A stretch of DNA of 14,426 nucleotides from an uncultured Verrucomicrobiota bacterium (lineage in GTDB: Bacteria > Verrucomicrobiota > Kiritimatiellia > RFP12 > UBA1067), in the NCBI GenBank assembly GCA_946543025.1, contig CAMNLN010000056.1, positions 1 to 14,426 of the forward strand, given 5' to 3'. A program made the translations under genes and the position numbers. The notes below the pieces were generated by a model. It ran no database searches. It was not told where the DNA came from and was given only the letters and a program-made list of their open reading frames with translations. Of the stretch, positions 7,675-12,503 are shown one piece after another (the stretch's first letter is position 1; each line of letters opens with the position of its first letter).

Positions 7675-8664
7675 TCAGCCGAGAAGGGGCTTCAACGCGG
7701 CAGCGAACGCCGCATAGTCGGCCTCGCTGATCGGCTGGCCGAAGGGCGAGCGGGCGAAGCCGCAGTCGTAGCCGAGGACGCGCATGCCGGCCTTTCGGTA
7801 GGAGAAGTTCGGGTACTTCGAGAAGAAGTACGTGAGGTGGTTTGCGCGCTCCTGGATGGGCGCTGCTTCCGCGAACCGGCCTTCCTTCGCGAGGCGGCAG
7901 ATCGCCACGTAGTCCTCCGGGGTGAAGTTGTATGTGGTGCCGATGCCACCCGAGAAGAGCTTGTTCATCGCAAGCCCGCTCAGGAGGTGCGGGTCGTCGC
8001 CGACGAAACAGACGATTTCCTTGTCGACCATCTTCTTCATTTCTTGCACGGACCAGAAGTCGCGCCCCGTGTACTTGAGGCCCTTGAGGTTGGGAATCTC
8101 GTAGAATTTCCGTTCGCGGTCGGGCACGAGGTCACGGTACCAGCAATAGATCATCATCGGGAGCGCGGTCGCGCCCGCGATGCGGCTGTAGTGGTAGTAC
8201 GAGGCGTCGAAGTTCTGTCCGAACACGAGCGGCCCGAGCGACGCGATCCAGTCCGCGCCCGCCTTCTCCGCGTGCTTCGCGAGTCGCACGGAATCCTCCG
8301 TGTACGTGCACCCCACGTGGATGATCACCTTCGCGCGCTTGTTCACGGCGCTGATCGCGGCCTCGGCGAGGTACTTGCGTTCCGCGAGCGAGAGCAGCAC
8401 GTGTTCGCCCGTGCCGCCGCCCACGTAGAAGCCCTTTACGCCAGCCTTCAGCAAGCGCTCGATCGTCTTGCCCACCATGTCGCCGTTGACCTTGTAGTCC
8501 TTCGTGTAGGGCGTGAAGATCGGCACGAAAACGCCTTCCATGCCCTGAAACTCGGGGCCGTTCAATGTGGGAAACGTGTTGACGGTCGGCTTTGTGGTCG
8601 TCTGTCCCTGCAGGCCTGCCACCGTCGCCAGCGCGGCCGTGCCAAGAAACTCTCTTCTGTTCAT
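7675..8664 (-). CDS. Tat-type exported DapA/NanA-family aldolase
   Basis: A 329-aa member of the dihydrodipicolinate synthase / N-acetylneuraminate lyase family, class I aldolases that act on pyruvate or 2-keto-3-deoxy sugar acids through a lysine Schiff base (known of the family). Visible signatures: GGGTGE at 82-87 (usually G-S-T-G-E), the likely catalytic tyrosine Y173 in MIYCWY, the likely Schiff-base lysine K197 in LKGLKYTG, and GGIGTTYN at 239-246, closer to the sialic-acid-lyase form than to DapA. The Y-to-K spacing is 24 residues, versus about 28 in the E. coli enzymes. The N-terminus NRREFLGTAALATVAG is a Tat-type signal, unusual for a normally cytoplasmic family. Last gene of the minus cluster, behind two glycosidase-like genes, suggesting degradation of a released keto-sugar acid (inferred). 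The substrate is open; a biosynthetic DapA role is unlikely because of the export signal. AAGGAA lies eight bases before the start. Confidence 0.85.
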   Translation of the reverse strand: MNRREFLGTAALATVAGLQGQTTTKPTVNTFPTLNGPEFQGMEGVFVPIFTPYTKDYKVNGDMVGKTIERLLKAGVKGFYVGGGTGEHVLLSLAERKYLAEAAISAVNKRAKVIIHVGCTYTEDSVRLAKHAEKAGADWIASLGPLVFGQNFDASYYHYSRIAGATALPMMIYCWYRDLVPDRERKFYEIPNLKGLKYTGRDFWSVQEMKKMVDKEIVCFVGDDPHLLSGLAMNKLFSGGIGTTYNFTPEDYVAICRLAKEGRFAEAAPIQERANHLTYFFSKYPNFSYRKAGMRVLGYDCGFARSPFGQPISEADYAAFAAALKPLLG

Positions 8665-8673
8665 TGTTTTTTC

Positions 8674-8693
8674 CTTTGTGGTTCTTTGTGGTT
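8674..8693 (-). repeat. Tandem 10-mer directly upstream of the aldolase start
   Basis: On the plus strand CTTTGTGGTT occurs twice in direct contact (8674-8683 and 8684-8693), followed by TGGGTTGGG. Read with the aldolase gene it is an A-rich CCACAAAG-type repeat whose last copy runs into the AAGGAA ribosome-binding sequence. It fills nearly half of the 45-base gap between the propeller gene and the aldolase gene. Confidence 0.7.
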
Positions 8694-8709
8694 TGGGTTG
8701 GGTAAATTG

Positions 8710-10176
8710 CTACTCGCCGAAGCGATACGAATAGATGTCGGCGTCCTTCAGCTCGAAATGCAGGACAACGGGCTTTCCTGCGAGCGCTTTCACGTCCACG
8801 CCTGCCTTCCACGCCATCGCGAGATCGATCTCGTCGCCGTATGTTTCCTTGCTCTCCGCGAGCGTGAAGCCGGGAATCGGCGCGCCGTCGGCATCGCGGA
8901 TCTCGCAGCGGATGAAACCTGCGCCGGACGTGGAGGCGTTCAGCAGGAGATGCGTCGGCTTGCCGGCCGGCGCAGCCGCGAACGTCAGCGGTTTCGTCGT
9001 CATCGTGCCGCCGCGCCACGGCGCGTTCACGGAGACGAATCCGTCGAGGCGGATCGTCATGCGCCGCAGGCGGTTGGGCGCTTCGAGCGAATAGTAGTTT
9101 TCCGTGGAATAGAGCGAGATCTCGTCGGGGCAGCCGGGGATGGCGGACTTTGTCTGCACGAACCCCCACGCGATCATGTTGTTGCGGTTGATCCAGCGCT
9201 CGTGCTGGAGGCCCGGACGCAGGAACGCCTCGCTCCAGCGCCGGAAGCGCGCGCCGTCGCGGCTTGACATGAACACGCCGTCGGAGACGCCAGGGATGCC
9301 GCCCGCGCCGCTCTTGTCGTAGGCCGAACAGCGCCCCTCGGTGAAACGCTTCGGAAAGCCCACGTACATCCCCGGCGCGCGGTCGTAGGGGTGGATCGCG
9401 TTCGTGTAGAGCTGGTCGTTCGGCGAGTCCGTTTCGTACGTCACCCACTGCGGGTCGCTCCATGTCAGAAAATCCTTCGACGTGGCCCACTGGATGCCGC
9501 GCAGCCTCTTGCCGCCGGGACCCTTCCAGAATGTGCGGTAGTAGGTGACGTAGCAGCCGCGGGCCAGGTCCCAGAACACGATGTTCTGCGAGTCGAACGC
9601 GCCCTTTGTGATGAGCGGCTTGTTGCCGATCTTCATCCAGCGAATGCCGTCGGGAGAGACGAAGCCGGCGAGACCGCTCTTTCCCTCGCCGGCGACGGCC
9701 TTGTACTTCTCCGCCGGCTTGCAGGCGGGATTGCGGTCGAAGAACGGCGAGAAGTTGTGCGCGGCCTGCTTTCCGTCGTTCTTCAGGATGATGTTGTTCG
9801 CCGTCGAGCCGTCGTATTCGCAGAGGCCGAGCTTCGGCTTGCGCCAGACGATGCCGTCGTCGCTCTCCGCGTAGCAAACCACCTGGTGGTTCTTGTAGCC
9901 GGGCAGCTTGTATGCGCTTCCGCGGTAGTACATCTTGTAGTTCACGTCGTCTCGCAGAACCGTATGGTAGCAGCACACGTTTCCTTCCCATGGCGCATCG
10001 TAGACCATCGACACCTCGCGCTGCTCCGGATGGTGCAGCTTCAGCGCCGCGCCGCCGTCGAGCGCCGCGATGCGGTCCATGTCCCACATCACCTCGCGCC
10101 CGGTCCTCAATTCCTTCACCTGCGCGGCGGCAACCGTTGAAACGGCAAGAATCGCAAACATGCTTGTCTTGTTCAT
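8710..10176 (-). CDS. Secreted beta-propeller glycosidase-like protein
   Basis: A 488-aa exported protein. Residues 1 to about 19 are a short Sec signal peptide (MNKTSMFAILAVSTVAAAQ). About residues 30-365 show blade-like repeats with an S-x-D-G/F-x-x-W core: AESDDGIVWRKP (103-114), SPDGIRWMKIG (174-184), ATSKDFLTWSDP (231-242) and SSRDGARFRRW (304-314). This is the look of five-bladed propeller glycosidases of the GH43/GH32/GH68 type (family inference). About 370-488 form a C-terminal beta-sandwich, as in GH32-like enzymes. The exact family and the acidic catalytic residues cannot be assigned by eye. The start follows the TGA of the upstream TIM-barrel gene by one base, a strong sign of translational coupling, with GGGGAAG inside the end of that gene as ribosome-binding sequence. 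A BNR/sialidase-like propeller is the main alternative; its Asp-box blades are not well matched. Confidence 0.75.
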   Translation of the reverse strand: MNKTSMFAILAVSTVAAAQVKELRTGREVMWDMDRIAALDGGAALKLHHPEQREVSMVYDAPWEGNVCCYHTVLRDDVNYKMYYRGSAYKLPGYKNHQVVCYAESDDGIVWRKPKLGLCEYDGSTANNIILKNDGKQAAHNFSPFFDRNPACKPAEKYKAVAGEGKSGLAGFVSPDGIRWMKIGNKPLITKGAFDSQNIVFWDLARGCYVTYYRTFWKGPGGKRLRGIQWATSKDFLTWSDPQWVTYETDSPNDQLYTNAIHPYDRAPGMYVGFPKRFTEGRCSAYDKSGAGGIPGVSDGVFMSSRDGARFRRWSEAFLRPGLQHERWINRNNMIAWGFVQTKSAIPGCPDEISLYSTENYYSLEAPNRLRRMTIRLDGFVSVNAPWRGGTMTTKPLTFAAAPAGKPTHLLLNASTSGAGFIRCEIRDADGAPIPGFTLAESKETYGDEIDLAMAWKAGVDVKALAGKPVVLHFELKDADIYSYRFGE

Positions 10177-10177
10177 G

Positions 10178-12403
10178 TCACTTCCCCTGTATTGCGCGCA
10201 GGACGAGACATGTGGGGTGTCCGCCGCGCGTCACGGTCACCCTCAAACCCTCAAGTGTCCGCTGGGCGAAGCGGCAGACGTTCGGGACTTCCTGGTTGTT
10301 GCCCTTCAGGGCATTCGCGTTCGTCAGCGTGCCGAGTGAATGCCACGTGCCGCCGCGCAAGCCCTCGATGGTGCAGTCTTCCACCGGGCATTTGTTCACC
10401 CACGAGAGATGTCCGGAGTAGAGAAGGACTTCCGAAAGCTCAAGCGGCTGGTTGAAGAGGATGATCGCCTGCGCGTTCGTGGGCGACATGTAGAGGCCGT
10501 CCCATGCGTCCTCGCCGCTCACCAGCTCGACGGCGCTGCCGATGCCGCCGCGTCCGTCGTCAAGCGTCACGTCGCGGCACGAGGCGAGCGAGAGCTTGCC
10601 GTCTGCAGCCGACGGGATACCCGTGCGGATGGTCGGCGGCGGCGCGCCGGCGAGCGCCTTTGCCGCCTGGCCGATCTGCGGCCACACGCTGTGGAGGCAG
10701 ATTTCCTCGTAGAGGCCGATGTAGTCCACGTCCTCGCGTCCGAGCGCCGTCACCTGTTCGACGAGGAATGCGCCCTTGTCCTTGATCGCGGGCGTCCAGC
10801 CCGTGCTCGCGTAATAGAAGTCGAACCCCACGCCCACGCCCGCCGCGCGGCACGCCGCCACGAGACGGTTCACCGCCGCCGACTCCGCGAACCGTTTCGC
10901 GTGATCGCCGCTCCAGCGCGGCTCGATGAGGAAGTCGTCACACAGCTTTTCGCGCACGATCTTTTCCGGCGGCAGGTACCAGCCGCACGTATTGACGCGG
11001 TCGAGGAAAACGCCCGGGGCTTGGAACATGCAGAGGCGCTTGCCGGACGCGGCGAACAGCGGACGTAGCTCGCGCAGCCATTCCATCACCGCCTCGCCGT
11101 GGAGCTGACGCAGGCGGAACGCGCTGTACGCGCCATCCTTCGGCAGGCCCCACCGCGCGTGGTAGCGCGCGAGGATGGCCGGGTGGTACAGGCAGTCCGT
11201 CTGCACCTTGCTGTCCCAGCCCCAGAGCAGGTTGTGCTGGTAATGCGTCTTGAGCGCCACGCCCGTCACGCCCTCGTAGGAAAGAAGCTCGCGGACGACG
11301 GTGGCTTTGTGCGCGCGCACCTCGGGACAGGCAAAGCACAGGAGCCCCCAGCGCGCGCGGCCGTCCTTGTCCGTGCAGCGGAACTCGGGATGCGACTCCA
11401 TGAACTTGTCCGCCCACACCTTCACGGGCGGCAGGCACTTGCGTCCGTCGTCGAAGGGATCGTACCACGCGTACAGCTCGACGCCGTACTTCTTCGCGGC
11501 CTTCCCCGCGAGCGCGAGCGAATTGCCGTCCTCCGCCGCGCGCACGATGCGCTCGGTGCGCTCGCGGTACGGATGGTTGAGAATGTTGAAGCCCTGGATG
11601 TTCGGGAAACGCGCCTTGCGTTCTTTCTCGGGAACGGCCATTACGTCGCCGTTCAGCGTCACGAAGCACGTGCCATCCTGTGTCCAGCCGGCCGGTTCCA
11701 TGAAGGCGTCGAGCTCCTCCATGCCGCCGTTCGCGAGCAGTTCCTCGTCCGGCGCGTCGAGCGCGCGCAGGGAGAGGGCGTCCGCCACGAACACGTGGAT
11801 GCCGTCCGCGCCCGCCGAGAACACGCCCACGTCGAACGGCCTGTCCGCCGCGAAGCGGATCTCCGTCCGGCACATGTCGAATGACCTCACCTCCTCGCCC
11901 TTCGCGAGCAGCGTCCCGCTTGCCGCGTCGATCGCCGCGAGAAACGCGCCGGACGGTAGCGCATCCGAACTCACCATGCCCCTAAACAAATATTCGCGGG
12001 AGGGACGCGCTCCTGCGCGTCCGCCATCCTTCGGCACAACCCGCTGCCGGATTCCTCCGAAAGCCTTTCCCGGCGGCAGGCGTCCCACGCCCACCTTTGC
12101 CGCGAACGCGCCGCCGAAGCGACGTTCGTCGGCGGCGGAGCGGATCGTCTGCACGGCGTCCATCGTGTAGTTGAGTTCCGTGGGGTAGTTGGCGATCTGG
12201 GCGAAGCAGCGCCACGTAACGCGCTTCACGCCGTGCGCCTTGCAGTCGGCGAAGAAGCGGTCGATCCAGTTGGAGCCGCAGTAGGGGCGCACCGTCTCGA
12301 GGTTGTCGAAGAAGTCGACGTCGATCTGCAGCTTCGGCGGCGCCTCGCGCGCGAACGCCAGCCCGCATGCCAGCAACGCTGACAGAAAGATCAGTCTTTT
12401 CAT
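10178..12403 (-). CDS. Secreted glycosidase-like TIM-barrel protein with discoidin-like C-terminus
   Basis: A 741-aa exported protein. Residues 1-18 are a Sec signal (MKRLIFLSALLACGLAFA); C13 could be a weak lipobox. A (beta/alpha) barrel resembling glycosyl-hydrolase-like GHL10 proteins is suggested by strands such as HGVKRVTWRCF (58-67), GVELYAWYDPF (307-317), SHPEFRCTDKDGRARW (337-352), VTGVALK (379-385), GVGFDFYYA (524-532) and DYIGLYEE (560-567), the last a plausible site for a catalytic acid (inferred). A beta-rich segment, about residues 140-265, splits the barrel after its first units. Residues about 600-741 look like an F5/8 type C (discoidin-like) carbohydrate-binding domain. Residues about 104-141 look like an inserted palindromic element. 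The 12403 start is chosen for its ribosome site and signal peptide. Substrate unknown; the propeller and aldolase genes follow, suggesting a glycan-degrading operon. Confidence 0.75.
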   Translation of the reverse strand: MKRLIFLSALLACGLAFAREAPPKLQIDVDFFDNLETVRPYCGSNWIDRFFADCKAHGVKRVTWRCFAQIANYPTELNYTMDAVQTIRSAADERRFGGAFAAKVGVGRLPPGKAFGGIRQRVVPKDGGRAGARPSREYLFRGMVSSDALPSGAFLAAIDAASGTLLAKGEEVRSFDMCRTEIRFAADRPFDVGVFSAGADGIHVFVADALSLRALDAPDEELLANGGMEELDAFMEPAGWTQDGTCFVTLNGDVMAVPEKERKARFPNIQGFNILNHPYRERTERIVRAAEDGNSLALAGKAAKKYGVELYAWYDPFDDGRKCLPPVKVWADKFMESHPEFRCTDKDGRARWGLLCFACPEVRAHKATVVRELLSYEGVTGVALKTHYQHNLLWGWDSKVQTDCLYHPAILARYHARWGLPKDGAYSAFRLRQLHGEAVMEWLRELRPLFAASGKRLCMFQAPGVFLDRVNTCGWYLPPEKIVREKLCDDFLIEPRWSGDHAKRFAESAAVNRLVAACRAAGVGVGFDFYYASTGWTPAIKDKGAFLVEQVTALGREDVDYIGLYEEICLHSVWPQIGQAAKALAGAPPPTIRTGIPSAADGKLSLASCRDVTLDDGRGGIGSAVELVSGEDAWDGLYMSPTNAQAIILFNQPLELSEVLLYSGHLSWVNKCPVEDCTIEGLRGGTWHSLGTLTNANALKGNNQEVPNVCRFAQRTLEGLRVTVTRGGHPTCLVLRAIQGK
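11980..12094 (-). repeat. Probable palindromic repeat element inserted in frame in the TIM-barrel gene
   Basis: Residues about 104-142 (VGVGRLPPGKAFGG to PSREYLFRG) are Arg/Gly/Pro-rich and unlike the flanking folded sequence (RRFGGAFAAK before, SSDALPSGAFLAAID after). The stretch contains a perfect hairpin and has the composition of intergenic palindromic repeats rather than of a protein domain. Its limits are judged by the change in protein character and are uncertain by several codons. The reading frame stays open throughout. Whether other copies exist in the genome cannot be seen here. Confidence 0.5.
12003..12022. repeat. Perfect 8-bp-stem hairpin
   Basis: The arms GGACGCGC (12003-12010) and GCGCGTCC (12015-12022) are exact reverse complements around a TCCT loop. 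The stem does not extend outward (G12002 faces G12023). It encodes GRAGARP in the TIM-barrel gene, which makes it the core of the probable inserted element. Confidence 0.8.
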
Positions 12404-12410
12404 GCCTCTT

Positions 12411-12415
12411 CCTCC
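12411..12415 (-). promoter_or_regulatory. Ribosome binding site that decides the start of the TIM-barrel gene
   Basis: GGAGG on the minus strand, seven bases before ATG 12403, followed directly by a signal peptide. This favours 12403 over in-frame upstream ATGs at 12487 and 12610, neither of which has a good Shine-Dalgarno sequence; the 12610 start would run through the coding end of the neighbouring gene. Confidence 0.75.
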
Positions 12416-12427
12416 AGTCCTAGCAAA

Positions 12428-12485
12428 TTTAGCAAATGGACTTGTTAATTTCGTCTCGGTTTTAGCAAATGGACTTGTTAATTTC
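12428..12485 (-). repeat. Duplicated 25-mer upstream of the glycosidase operon
   Basis: Two exact 25-base copies (12428-12452 and 12461-12485) beginning TTTAGCAAATGG and ending GTTAATTTC on the plus strand, separated by GTCTCGGT, so the period is 33. A partial third copy, TAGCAAA, lies at 12421-12427. The 100-base gap 12404-12503 is clearly more AT-rich than the surrounding genes. It holds the whole leader between the stop of the autotransporter-repeat gene and the start of the TIM-barrel gene, so any promoter for that operon should lie in or near it; no convincing -35/-10 pair was found. Confidence 0.8.
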
Positions 12486-12503
12486 ATGGCTATTGGTGGA
12501 TAG

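Noticed and set aside
106..8132. Long open frames opposite the real genes, for example minus strand 106-1650, 2822-4816 and 4833-7163, and others of several hundred codons
   Set aside because: They lie opposite clear domain-bearing genes. Their translations are Arg/Ala/His/Val-rich without domains or signal peptides. GC-rich codon use makes such antisense frames common.
12428..12485. CRISPR-like repeat pair
   Set aside because: Only two full copies, separated by 8 bases, with no spacer-sized gaps and no cas genes nearby.
12421..12503. Promoter for the glycosidase operon, including a TAnnTTTG-like match (TAAATTTG) on the minus strand
   Set aside because: The matching upstream element at the right distance is not convincing, and the match arises from AT-rich repeat sequence. 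A promoter is likely here by position but cannot be placed.
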